In this document: in pieces, positions 27,106 to 34,602 of the stretch | Position numbering within the stretch: position 1 is the first letter of the stretch | How the letters are laid out: the number at the start of each line of letters is the position of its first letter | Notes under the pieces: model-generated | Databases searched by the model: none | Told to the model about the DNA's origin: nothing | What the model saw: only the letters and a program-made list of their open reading frames with translations | Made by a program: the position numbers and the translations under genes | Assembly (NCBI GenBank): GCA_019635715.1 | Contig: JAHBYY010000008.1 | Span: 24,449 to 88,448, forward strand | Origin: Rhizobiaceae bacterium | GTDB taxonomy: Bacteria > Pseudomonadota > Alphaproteobacteria > Rhizobiales > Rhizobiaceae | DNA: 64,000 nucleotides | Direction of reading: 5' to 3'

Positions 27106-27298
27106 ACCCCCCTCTGGCCTGCCGGCCGCCCTGGCCCGAGCCACTGGTCTCGGCCCGTCCTTCGGACCCCCCTCAAGGGGGGAGATCAGCCATTGCAACG
27201 ACCGCGCCACATCTCCATCGCTGATGGTTTGCGAAAGCAACGCGGCAGCGGTGATCTCCCCCCTTAAGGGGAAGATGGCCGGCAGGCCAGAGGGGGGT
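27106..27298. repeat. Palindromic mosaic element with 22-bp inverted ends
   Basis: The ends at 27106-27127 and 27277-27298 are exact complements (ACCCCCCTCTGGCCTGCCGG..). The left half also contains the GCCCTGGCCCGAG block of the 25917 palindrome, and the middle has the CCCCTCAAGGGG-type hairpins of the 21427 element. This makes it a mosaic of the other two. It fills the gap between the third cupin and the aldehyde dehydrogenase genes. Confidence 0.85.
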
Positions 27299-27315
27299 CT
27301 TGAAGGCTGCGGACC

Positions 27316-28824
27316 ATGACGCTTTCCCAATATGAGCCCACGCTTTTTCTCAATCCGCGTTTCCTGCCGATGGCCGGAGCGACGAAATCCGTCATCGACC
27401 CGGCGACCCTCGAAACGGTCGGCGCCATCGCCGCCGCGACCGATGCCGAGATTGCCACGGTGCTCGACGCCGCGACCGCCGCGCAGTCGCAGTGGAAGCG
27501 CCTCGATGCCAAGTCGCGCGCCAGGGCGCTGCATGCCGTCGCCAACGCCATCGAGGCAGCCGATTTCACGCGCTGCGCCGAACTCATGGTGCGCGAGATG
27601 GGCAAGCCCTATCCCGAGGCGATCGGCGAGATCGCCAATTGCGCACCGGTGTTCCGCTATTATGCCGAGATGGCGCGCGACGAGGCGGGCAAGATCGCCG
27701 GCACGACCCAGGCGGGCTCGTTCCAGTATGCGCGCTACGAGCCCTACGGCGTCTCGGTGCACATCATGCCGTACAACTTTCCGATCCTGCTGATGTGCTG
27801 GACGGTCGCCGCCTCGCTCGCCGCCGGCAATGCCTGCATCATCAAGCCGGCGGAGGCGACGACGCTGTCGACGCTCGACTACATGCAGGTTTTCCGCAGC
27901 CTTCCTGCGGGACTGGTCTCCTGCCTTCCGGGAGGCTCCGATACCGCACAAACTCTGATCCGCTCCGAGCGCACCCATGCGGTGGCGTTCACCGGCTCGG
28001 TCGCGGCGGGCAGGGCGGTGGCGATCGCCTGCGCCGAGCGCATGAAGCCATGCGTCATCGAGGCCGGCGGCTCCGATCCGATGATCGTGTCGAAACATGC
28101 GCCGCTGGAGGTCGCGGCGGCCGGCGCGGTGACGGCCGCATTCCACCTCTCCGGGCAGGTCTGCACCTCGGCGGAGCGCTTCTTCGTCGTCGACGAGATC
28201 CACGAGCGCTTCGTCGAGCTGTTCGCCGCGCAGACGCGGCGCCTGCGCATCGGCAATGGCCTGGAAAAATCCGAGATCGGGCCGCTGGTCAGCGAGGCGG
28301 CGCGGGCCAAGGTGATGCGTCTTGTCGACGAGGCGATCGCGCAGGGTGCCATCGCGGTCACTGGAGGGCGCATTCCGCCTGCGCACAAAATCGGCTGGTT
28401 CTACGAGCCGACGATCCTGACCGGGGTGACGCCCGACATGGCGATCTGCCGCGAGGAGTGTTTCGGGCCGGTCGCCGCGATCTGCCGGGTCCGGGATTTC
28501 GACGAGGCCATCCGCCTTGCCAACGATACGCCCTTCGGACTGGGCGCATCGATCTTCACCACGGATCTCGCCGAAGCGCACGAGGCGGCCGAGCGGCTGG
28601 AGGCCGGAATGGTGTGGGTCAACAATCCGCTGATCGACAATGATGCGCTGCCTTTCGGCGGCTGGAAGGCCTCCGGGCTCGGCCGAGAACTGGGGCGCCA
28701 GGGTCTGGATGCGTTCCGCCGCTCCAAGATGGTCATCATCGACCACAAGCCGGTGGTGCAGGACTGGTGGTATCCCTACCCGGACGAATGGTTCCGCGCC
28801 GCCGGAGGCCGCAGGCACGTCTGA
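27316..28824 (+). CDS. NAD(P)-dependent aldehyde dehydrogenase
   Basis: A 502-aa enzyme oxidising an aldehyde to a carboxylate. The cofactor region has PYNFPILLMCWTVAASLAAG with IIKPAEATTLSTL. The general-base Glu is in VIEAGGSDPMIV near residue 252, the catalytic Cys in LSGQVCTSAERFFVV near 286, and EECFGPVAAICRV near 380 is the conserved E-x-F-G-P. Sequence and length suggest the succinate-semialdehyde or amino-aldehyde group, which would suit oxidation of an aldehyde from an imported amine. No transaminase or amine oxidase gene is present in the module. It is the last plus-strand gene and converges on dinB. Confidence 0.9.
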   Translation: MTLSQYEPTLFLNPRFLPMAGATKSVIDPATLETVGAIAAATDAEIATVLDAATAAQSQWKRLDAKSRARALHAVANAIEAADFTRCAELMVREMGKPYPEAIGEIANCAPVFRYYAEMARDEAGKIAGTTQAGSFQYARYEPYGVSVHIMPYNFPILLMCWTVAASLAAGNACIIKPAEATTLSTLDYMQVFRSLPAGLVSCLPGGSDTAQTLIRSERTHAVAFTGSVAAGRAVAIACAERMKPCVIEAGGSDPMIVSKHAPLEVAAAGAVTAAFHLSGQVCTSAERFFVVDEIHERFVELFAAQTRRLRIGNGLEKSEIGPLVSEAARAKVMRLVDEAIAQGAIAVTGGRIPPAHKIGWFYEPTILTGVTPDMAICREECFGPVAAICRVRDFDEAIRLANDTPFGLGASIFTTDLAEAHEAAERLEAGMVWVNNPLIDNDALPFGGWKASGLGRELGRQGLDAFRRSKMVIIDHKPVVQDWWYPYPDEWFRAAGGRRHV

Positions 28825-28834
28825 TCCGCAAGGC

Positions 28835-30154
28835 TCAGTCGCGGTCCACATCGTCGCGCGGATGCGCGTTGCGGCCCTTGCCGAAGGTGTAGCCGGTCTC
28901 CACCGCGGCGCGCCCGAATTTTTCGCGCAGCACGTCCATCGCGCCCTCGGCCATCGCCCGCTTGCGCGACCCCTCGTCGACGAGGTCCGGCGGATCGGCC
29001 CGGCCGTCATCTGACAGATCGCCGACGCCGATGCCGAGCAGGCGATAGCGTGTCCCGTCGGTTTCCCTGGCGAGCAGTTGCAGCCCGGTCTGGAAGATGC
29101 GGTCGGCAAGCCGCGTCGGATCGGCCAACTGGCGGTTGCGCGTGCGGAGCTTGAAATCCTGCGTCTTCAGTTTCAGCACGACCGTCCGCCCGGCGATATG
29201 GGCGCGCTTGAGCCGCGCCGACACCTTCTCCGAAAGCGCGCGCAGCACCGGAACGAGATCGTCCATCGTCGCGAGATCGCTATCGAACGTGGTCTCGGCC
29301 GAGACGCTCTTGGCGTCATGGTCGGGATGCACCTGCCGCACGTCGTCGCCGCGCGACAGCCGGTAGAGCCGCGTGCCCATCGTGCCGTAGCGCCGCAGCA
29401 GGTCGGCCTCGTCCATCTTCTGGATCTGGCCGATGGTGCGGATGCCGTCCCTTTCCAGTGTCGCGGCGAACGCCTTGCCGACGCCCCAGATCAGCGTGAC
29501 CGGCTGCTGCGCCAGGAACCCCACCGCCTCGGCCTGGCCGATGACGGCGAAGCCGCGCGGCTTGCGCAGGTCGGACGCGACCTTGGCGAGGAACTTGCAG
29601 TAGGAGAGGCCGACGGAAACCGTGATGCCGACGTCGCGTTCGACGCGGCGCGCGAAATCGCCCAGCACCAGCGCCGGCGGGCGTCCGTGCAGGCGCTGCG
29701 TGCCGCTAAGGTCGAGGAACGCCTCGTCGATGGAGATCGGCTCGACCAACGGGGTCAGCGCCTGCATCATGGCGCGGACCTCGCGGCCGACGCGCACGTA
29801 TTTCTCCATGTCGGGCTTGATCACCACGGCCTCGGGGCAGGCTTCCAGCGCCTTGAACATCGGCATGGCGGAGCGTACCCCGTGGATGCGGGCGATGTAG
29901 CAGGCGGTGGAGACGACGCCGCGCTTGCCGCCGCCGACGATCACCGGACGGTCTTTCAGCGCCGGGTTGTCGCGCTTCTCGACGGCCGCATAGAACGCGT
30001 CGCAGTCGATATGGGCGAGATGAAGCACATAGAGTTCCTCATGCCGGACGATCCGCGGACTGCCGCATTTCACGCAGCGCGGGGCGGCCGACGTCTGCAC
30101 CGATAGACAATCGCGGCAGAACCCGTGCTCGGGATTGTTGACAACTATCGCCAT
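28835..30154 (-). CDS. dinB: DNA polymerase IV (DinB) with N-terminal zinc ribbon
   Basis: A 439-aa Y-family translesion polymerase. Residues C13-x2-C16 and C27-x2-C30 (GFCRDCL and RCVKCG) form a zinc-ribbon-like extension absent from E. coli Pol IV. The catalytic core follows: [17 protein letters not shown] with D50, [20 protein letters not shown] and [14 protein letters not shown] with the second acidic pair. The little-finger domain covers about 290-400. Upstream in-frame ATGs exist, but the LexA box at 30162-30176 would then lie inside the gene, so I start at 30154. It should be induced in the SOS response. It is divergent from an acetyltransferase gene. Confidence 0.93.
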   Translation of the reverse strand: MAIVVNNPEHGFCRDCLSVQTSAAPRCVKCGSPRIVRHEELYVLHLAHIDCDAFYAAVEKRDNPALKDRPVIVGGGKRGVVSTACYIARIHGVRSAMPMFKALEACPEAVVIKPDMEKYVRVGREVRAMMQALTPLVEPISIDEAFLDLSGTQRLHGRPPALVLGDFARRVERDVGITVSVGLSYCKFLAKVASDLRKPRGFAVIGQAEAVGFLAQQPVTLIWGVGKAFAATLERDGIRTIGQIQKMDEADLLRRYGTMGTRLYRLSRGDDVRQVHPDHDAKSVSAETTFDSDLATMDDLVPVLRALSEKVSARLKRAHIAGRTVVLKLKTQDFKLRTRNRQLADPTRLADRIFQTGLQLLARETDGTRYRLLGIGVGDLSDDGRADPPDLVDEGSRKRAMAEGAMDVLREKFGRAAVETGYTFGKGRNAHPRDDVDRD

Positions 30155-30161
30155 GGGATGC

Positions 30162-30176
30162 GAACATAATGAGAAC
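30162..30176. promoter_or_regulatory. LexA box at dinB
   Basis: On the dinB strand this reads GTTC-TCATTAT-GTTC, a perfect match to the alphaproteobacterial LexA operator GTTC-N7-GTTC. It ends 8 bases before the chosen dinB start and lies 56 bases from the divergent acetyltransferase start, so LexA could repress both. The match is seen directly; repression follows from what is known of LexA in this class. Confidence 0.85.
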
Positions 30177-30231
30177 ATCTTCATGGTAGGACAGTGGCGC
30201 CGTGTCGGCAAGGCGCGGCGAGGAGGAATGC

Positions 30232-30810
30232 ATGTGTTCTGCGGTGCTGCCGCTGACGCCGGAGCTGTGGCCGGCCTTCGAGGACCTCTTCGGCAAGCAG
30301 GGCGCCTGCTATGGCTGCTGGTGCACGCATTTCCGGCTGCCGCCGTCGGTGCGGCGCGACAACGACCGGCAGCGCAACAAGGTGCATATCCGGTCGCGCA
30401 TCGACGCCGGCCCGCCGCCCGGCCTGCTCGCCTTCGAGGGCGACCGCGCGGTCGGCTGGATGCAGATCGGTCCGCGCGCCGACGTGCCGCAATGGAACAA
30501 TCCGGGCCGCGCTTCGGCGCCCCTGGATCCCGGCGACGGCGGCGATCCCGGCGTCTGGGCCATCTCCTGTTTCTTCATCCGCAACGCCGCTCGGGGCGGC
30601 GGCCTGTCGCATCGGCTGGTCGCGGCCGGTGTCGAGTTCGCGCGAAGCCGGGGCGCGCGGCTGCTGGAGGCCTGCCCGATGGACCAGTCGAAGGATTCGC
30701 GCTCGGTCGGGCTGTTCGTCGGCTCGACGCGCGTCTTCGAGAAGGCCGGCTTCACCCGCGTCGCGGAGCGCAAGCCGGGCAGGCCGCTGGTGCGCCTGCC
30801 GCTCGGCTGA
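30232..30810 (+). CDS. GNAT-family N-acetyltransferase
   Basis: A 192-aa protein of the acetyl-CoA-dependent GNAT fold. The acetyl-CoA-binding core is visible in [20 protein letters not shown] and [20 protein letters not shown], and [20 protein letters not shown] is the usual C-terminal strand. Near the start is an unusual cysteine cluster, [17 protein letters not shown] precedes ATG 30232; an out-of-frame ATG lies 4 bases upstream. The acceptor is unknown. It shares its upstream region, with the LexA box, with dinB, so damage-inducible expression is possible. Confidence 0.8.
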   Translation: MCSAVLPLTPELWPAFEDLFGKQGACYGCWCTHFRLPPSVRRDNDRQRNKVHIRSRIDAGPPPGLLAFEGDRAVGWMQIGPRADVPQWNNPGRASAPLDPGDGGDPGVWAISCFFIRNAARGGGLSHRLVAAGVEFARSRGARLLEACPMDQSKDSRSVGLFVGSTRVFEKAGFTRVAERKPGRPLVRLPLG

Positions 30811-30825
30811 CGCGGCCGCGGTGTT

Positions 30826-31479
30826 TCAGAGGCCGAGCGCGCTGGCGATCCGTGGTTCGGCCTCCTCCCAGCGGTCGACGATGTGGACCTTTTCGGGCAG
30901 GGGCGGCAACAGCGCTCGCAAGGACGGCATGGCCATCAGGTTGAACAGGTGCGCGTCGCTCACCGCCGCGCCCGCCGAGACGAGGTTGTGCGGGATGTCG
31001 TCGACGAAGGCGACCGGCCGCGGCGCTGCGCCCCGCAGCTCGCGGATGGCCGGTCCCTTGGCGGATTCCGTGGTGAGCAGCGGGTAGGGGAAGCCGAGCC
31101 GGTCGAGCAGCAGGCGGCGCGTCGCGCGGTGCCGGTGCGGCATGGCGGTCAGCATCACGACCTCCGCTCCGGTCGAAAGGCTGGCGATCGCGCCGGTGGC
31201 GCCGGCCAGGGGCGTCTGCCAGTCGGCCTGCCCGGCGAAGAAGCCGTCGATCAGCGAGGAGACCGTGGCGTCGTCGACCGCCGCGCCGCCGGACTTGCGC
31301 GTGACGTTGCCGTGCAGCCGGAACGTGTCCAGCCCGAGCGCCATGTCCTGGCTGTCGAGGTAGCGCATGAACGGGCGCACGAACTCCAGCAGCACATCGT
31401 CGACGTCGAGCACGAGCAGCGGGCGGGTATCGGCGGCCAGTTCCGCGATCTGGCGGGCAGTCTCGGGATCGTCGCTCAT
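30826..31479 (-). CDS. HAD-like hydrolase
   Basis: A 217-aa haloacid-dehalogenase-superfamily protein. Motif I is LLVLDVDDVLLEFV (DxD at the second and fourth acidic positions, near residue 22). Motif II is EVVMLTAMPHRH and motif III/IV PVAFVDDIPHNLVSA, the last pair of acidic residues. This is the pattern of small phosphatases. The substrate is unknown. The long in-frame extension upstream is antisense-like and not used: ATG 31479 overlaps the stop of the DUF3572 gene as ATGA, indicating a two-gene operon. Confidence 0.8.
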   Translation of the reverse strand: MSDDPETARQIAELAADTRPLLVLDVDDVLLEFVRPFMRYLDSQDMALGLDTFRLHGNVTRKSGGAAVDDATVSSLIDGFFAGQADWQTPLAGATGAIASLSTGAEVVMLTAMPHRHRATRRLLLDRLGFPYPLLTTESAKGPAIRELRGAAPRPVAFVDDIPHNLVSAGAAVSDAHLFNLMAMPSLRALLPPLPEKVHIVDRWEEAEPRIASALGL

Positions 31480-31778
31480 GTCGAGGCCATGTAGGAATCG
31501 CCGCCGCCGGGCAGCGCCCGCATGGCACGCAGCACGGCCTGCGGCGGCGTTCCGGTCTCCTCGGCGAAGCGCAGCAGGGTCGGCTCGTGCGCCGCGACGA
31601 AGCGCAGCACGCCGGCGAGGAAGCCCGGTTCGGAGGCGGCCTGCCGTATCGCCGACGCCTCGATGCCGGTCAGCGCCAGGAAGCGCGGCAGCAATACCGG
31701 GTCGGCAGCCACGAATCCCAGCGCCGCGATCGCGATCGTGTCGGCATCGGCGGAAGGCCTGACGTCTTTCGGCAGCAC
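31476..31778 (-). CDS. DUF3572-family protein
   Basis: A 100-aa protein with no known function, recognised as the rhizobial DUF3572 family from IAIAALGFVAADPVLLPRFL and VLRFVAAHEPTLLRFAEETG. It is all-helical and lacks a signal peptide. AAGGGGGAAA directly precedes GTG 31778, which I prefer over the longer frame from 31838. It is coupled to the HAD hydrolase gene by a 4-base overlap and is divergent from divK, a neighbourhood I recall in several rhizobial genomes. Confidence 0.75.
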   Translation of the reverse strand: MLPKDVRPSADADTIAIAALGFVAADPVLLPRFLALTGIEASAIRQAASEPGFLAGVLRFVAAHEPTLLRFAEETGTPPQAVLRAMRALPGGGDSYMAST

Positions 31779-31961
31779 GCTTTCCCCCTTGGGCGAGTCG
31801 ACTGCGAAACCGGTAGGCCGTGATCGCTGGTCCGGCAAGGGGGCGGGACGGTTTGCGTTTCGTCAATGTTCTGCTGCTATCGTTCTGGCGCTCCGGTGTT
31901 GCCGCCGCGCCCGCGTCGGTCGTGCGGCGTCGTCACCGGTCCGCGCCGCAATGGGGTTGGA

Positions 31962-32333
31962 ATGGCCAAGAAAGTCATGATCGTCGAGGACAACGAGCTG
32001 AACATGAAGCTCTTCCGCGACCTGATCGAGGCGAGCGGCTACGAGACCGTGCGCACCCGCAACGGCCTTGAAGCGCTCGATCTGGCGCGGGCGCATCGCC
32101 CCGACCTGATCCTGATGGACATCCAACTGCCCGAGGTCTCCGGGCTGGAGGTCACCAAATGGCTGAAGCAGGACGACGATCTGCATGCCATCCCGGTGAT
32201 CGCCGTCACCGCCTTCGCCATGAAGGGAGACGAGGAGCGCATCCGCCAGGGAGGATGCGAGGCCTATATCTCGAAGCCGATCTCGGTGCCCCGCTTCATC
32301 GAGACGATCAAGTCCTATCTCGGCGACGCCTGA
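31962..32333 (+). CDS. divK: Cell-cycle response regulator DivK
   Basis: A 123-aa stand-alone receiver domain. It has the acidic pocket ([13 protein letters not shown]), phosphoacceptor D53 ([13 protein letters not shown]), the switch Thr in [13 protein letters not shown] and K105 in AYISKPIS. In alphaproteobacteria DivK is phosphorylated by DivJ/PleC and steers the CtrA phosphorelay that governs asymmetric division. ATG 31962 gives the usual length. pleD follows 37 bases downstream, as in Caulobacter and rhizobia, forming an operon. Confidence 0.95.
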   Translation: MAKKVMIVEDNELNMKLFRDLIEASGYETVRTRNGLEALDLARAHRPDLILMDIQLPEVSGLEVTKWLKQDDDLHAIPVIAVTAFAMKGDEERIRQGGCEAYISKPISVPRFIETIKSYLGDA

Positions 32334-32370
32334 TGCTTGCGTCTCGACCCAACCGGAGACTGTCCAGCCG

Positions 32371-33744
32371 ATGACCGCGCGCATCCTCGTCGTCGACGAC
32401 ATTCCCGCCAACGTGAAGCTGCTTGAGGTGCGGCTGCTTGCCGAATATTTCGAGGTGCTCACCGCCTCCAGCGGTATCGAGGCGCTGGAAACCTGCGAGA
32501 ACGGCAAGGTCGACGTCGTGCTGCTCGACGTGATGATGCCCGGAATGGACGGATTCGAGGTCTGCCGTCGGCTGAAGGCCGATCCGGCGACCTCGCACAT
32601 CCCGGTGGTGATGGTGACCGCGCTCGACCAGACATCCGACCGCATCCGCGGCCTCAACGTCGGCGCCGACGATTTTCTCACCAAGCCGGTCAACGACCTG
32701 CAACTGATGACCCGGGTCAAGAGCCTGGTGCGGCTGAAGGCGCTGTCCGACGAATTGCGGCTCCGCGCCACGACGACGCGCGACATCGGCATCGAGGAAC
32801 TGCTGGGCAGGAAGCCGAGCGGCGACGACGGACGGGCGCGCGTGCTGCTGATCGACGAGCGCGCCTCCTCGGGCGAACGCATCGTCGATCATCTGCGCGA
32901 CGAGGCCGACGTGGACGTGCAGTCCGATCCGCAGACGGGCCTTTTCGAGGCTGCCGAGGCACCCTACGAATGCGTCCTGATCTCGACGGCCATGGCGGAT
33001 TTCGATCCGCTGCGCCTGTGCTCGCAACTGCGCTCGCTCGACCGGACGCGCTTCCTGCCGATCATGCTGCTTGCCGACCCCGGGGATGACAGCCTGCTGA
33101 TTCGGGGGCTGGAACTCGGTGTGAACGACTATCTCGTCCGGCCGATCGACCGGCAGGAGCTGATTGCGCGGCTGCGGACCCAGGTCAAGCGGAAGCGCTA
33201 CAACGACCGGCTGCGCGCCAGCGTGGCGCAGACCATCGAGATGGCCGTGACCGACGGCCTCACCGGCCTCCACAACCGGCGCTACCTCGACAGCCATCTG
33301 TCGACGCTGTTCGATCGCGCCGTGTCGCGCCGCCGACCGCTGTCGCTGATGATCGCCGATCTCGACCGCTTCAAATCGATCAACGACACCTTCGGCCATG
33401 ATGGCGGCGACGACGTCCTGCGCGAGTTCGCCCGCCGCCTGCGCCAGAACGTGCGCGGCATCGATCTCGCCTGCCGCTATGGCGGTGAGGAGTTCGTCGT
33501 GGTGATGCCCGATACGGACGGCGCCATCGCCGAGAGGGTCGCCGAGCGCATCCGCACCCAGATCGAGGCGACCCCGTTCAGGCTGTCGCGCGACGGTGCG
33601 GAGATCGCCATGACCGTCAGCCTGGGCGTATCGACCCTGCGGCGGCCGAACGACACGATCGCCGACCTGATCAAGCGTGCCGACATCGCCCTCTACGAAG
33701 CCAAGAGCGGCGGGCGCAACAGGGTTGTCGCCAAAGCCGCCTGA
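32371..33744 (+). CDS. pleD: Response regulator/diguanylate cyclase PleD
   Basis: A 457-aa cyclic-di-GMP synthase controlled by phosphorylation. Domain order is REC1 (phosphoacceptor D53 in VVLLDVMMPGMDGFEV), REC2 (near 150-270, whose acceptor region reads CVLISTAMADFD, an adaptor-like degenerate receiver) and GGDEF (about 290-457). The active site is YGGEEFVVVMPD, with GGEEF at 371-375. The inhibitory site RGID at 362-365 is intact, so product feedback inhibition is expected. The arrangement matches Caulobacter PleD, which acts at the cell pole with DivK, its upstream neighbour here. Confidence 0.95.
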   Translation: MTARILVVDDIPANVKLLEVRLLAEYFEVLTASSGIEALETCENGKVDVVLLDVMMPGMDGFEVCRRLKADPATSHIPVVMVTALDQTSDRIRGLNVGADDFLTKPVNDLQLMTRVKSLVRLKALSDELRLRATTTRDIGIEELLGRKPSGDDGRARVLLIDERASSGERIVDHLRDEADVDVQSDPQTGLFEAAEAPYECVLISTAMADFDPLRLCSQLRSLDRTRFLPIMLLADPGDDSLLIRGLELGVNDYLVRPIDRQELIARLRTQVKRKRYNDRLRASVAQTIEMAVTDGLTGLHNRRYLDSHLSTLFDRAVSRRRPLSLMIADLDRFKSINDTFGHDGGDDVLREFARRLRQNVRGIDLACRYGGEEFVVVMPDTDGAIAERVAERIRTQIEATPFRLSRDGAEIAMTVSLGVSTLRRPNDTIADLIKRADIALYEAKSGGRNRVVAKAA

Positions 33745-34002
33745 CTTGCGATCGAATCCTTCGCCGATTCGCCCGGATGCGCTGTCCTGACTGGAAATGC
33801 GCTGGTGTGATGACCGGTCTTGCAGGGTCTTGACCGGCTGGCATGCCTTGGCGGGCATGCGCCGAATTTACCTTAATGGAGCGCCGCGCCGGCCATAGGT
33901 TAAGAAATAGTTGATTTCTATGCGCTCCCGCGTAAAGTTCGAGTTGTCGGACAAGAAATCGCCAAAATTGGAGGTGGAAATCCGATCACGACCTTCAGTT
34001 AC

Positions 34003-34109
34003 CCCATGATGCTCAGGTCCGCCGCATCTCCTGGGTCCGTGGGGTCGGTCGGCCGGCACTGGCGCATAGTGGCCTCCTCGTACCGCTGCCAGATTGCCGG
34101 CCGACCCCC
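34003..34109 (+). ncRNA. Candidate trans-acting small RNA with anti-Shine-Dalgarno loop
   Basis: Two consecutive hairpins are visible. The first (34003-34035) pairs CCCA/TGGG and GATGC/GCATC. The second (34041-34109) pairs GGTCGGCCGGCA-type sequence over 12 perfect base pairs, then CTGGC/GCCAG, then AGTGG/CCGCT, and exposes a 10-base loop CCTCCTCGTA. Loops with CCUCCU recur in known alphaproteobacterial small RNAs that block ribosome-binding sites. CTTTTG follows at 34117. Strand, ends and expression are unproven; the complement is equally structured. Confidence 0.4.
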
Positions 34110-34278
34110 AATCATCCTTTTGATCTGATGGGTGTTTCCGGTGCGCCGTTGGAATCGGCGGAGCCGGTCGGCGGCTGACGGCCCATTGCGCCCGGCGGGC
34201 GGTTCGCGAGGCTGGCGGCCTGCGGCCGCCGCGACCCGAGTGCCTCACAAAACCTCACAAAAAAACCTCACAAAAGAA

Positions 34279-34302
34279 GACGGCCACCCGAAGGTGGCCG
34301 TC
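34279..34302 (-). terminator. Intrinsic terminator of rpmG
   Basis: GACGGCCACC and GGTGGCCGTC form a perfect 10-bp stem with a 4-base loop. On the rpmG strand it is followed by TTCTTTTG and, a few bases on, a run of seven T. It begins 30 bases after the rpmG stop codon. Confidence 0.85.
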
Positions 34303-34332
34303 CGATCGTCGGAAATGCGCCTTAAGCGAAGG

Positions 34333-34500
34333 CTACTTGATCTTGGTTTCCTTGAACTCGACATGCTTCTTCGCAATCGGATCGTATTTGCGGAAGGAGA
34401 ACTTGTCGGTCTTGGTGCGGCTGTTCTTGCTCGTCACGTAGAAGAAGCCCGTGTCGGCCGTCGACAGCAGCTTGATCTTGATGTTTGCGGCTTTTGCCAT
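34333..34500 (-). CDS. rpmG: 50S ribosomal protein L33
   Basis: A 55-aa ribosomal protein of the large subunit near the exit site. The translation starts [20 protein letters not shown], continues through [20 protein letters not shown] and ends EFKETKIK. This is the cysteine-free L33 type, lacking the two CxxC zinc pairs found in some paralogs. A clear intrinsic terminator follows. It is too short to appear among long open frames but has the full family length. Its place downstream of pleD on the opposite strand is conserved in rhizobia. Confidence 0.97.
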   Translation of the reverse strand: MAKAANIKIKLLSTADTGFFYVTSKNSRTKTDKFSFRKYDPIAKKHVEFKETKIK

Positions 34501-34602
34501 GGCGATAGTCCGTTCGTGCGACTGGAGTTCAGACCGGCCCGATGGGGACGGTGGCCCCGGCGCGGAAAACTAGGCGTCTCCATAAAGACTGGCAGCGGAA
34601 AG

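Larger units (their letters stand above)
33745..34332. other. 588-bp intergenic region between pleD and rpmG
   Basis: No protein gene can be supported. It contains a hairpin after pleD (GCATGCC...GGGCATGC, near 33841-33860), an AT-rich stretch near 33870-33980, a strongly structured segment at 34003-34109, three direct copies of CCTCACAAAA (34243-34252, 34253-34262, 34266-34275) and the rpmG terminator. A 40-codon frame from about 34006 has no ribosome-binding site next to it and was not accepted. Confidence 0.5.

Noticed and set aside
21427-27298. CRISPR array
   Set aside because: The repeats are palindromic, of unequal spacing and separated by genes; there are no regular spacers and no cas genes.
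31480-31866. Long upstream extension of the HAD hydrolase frame
   Set aside because: It runs through the DUF3572 gene in another frame with Arg/Ala/Gly-rich sequence; ATG 31479 overlapping the DUF3572 stop is the natural start.
34041-34109. Signal recognition particle RNA
   Set aside because: The hairpin lacks the conserved GGAAGGAAGCAG-type tip of bacterial SRP RNA on either strand.
34006-34131. A 40-codon frame in the pleD-rpmG gap
   Set aside because: No ribosome-binding site at usable distance and no recognisable sequence; the same bases form strong RNA hairpins.
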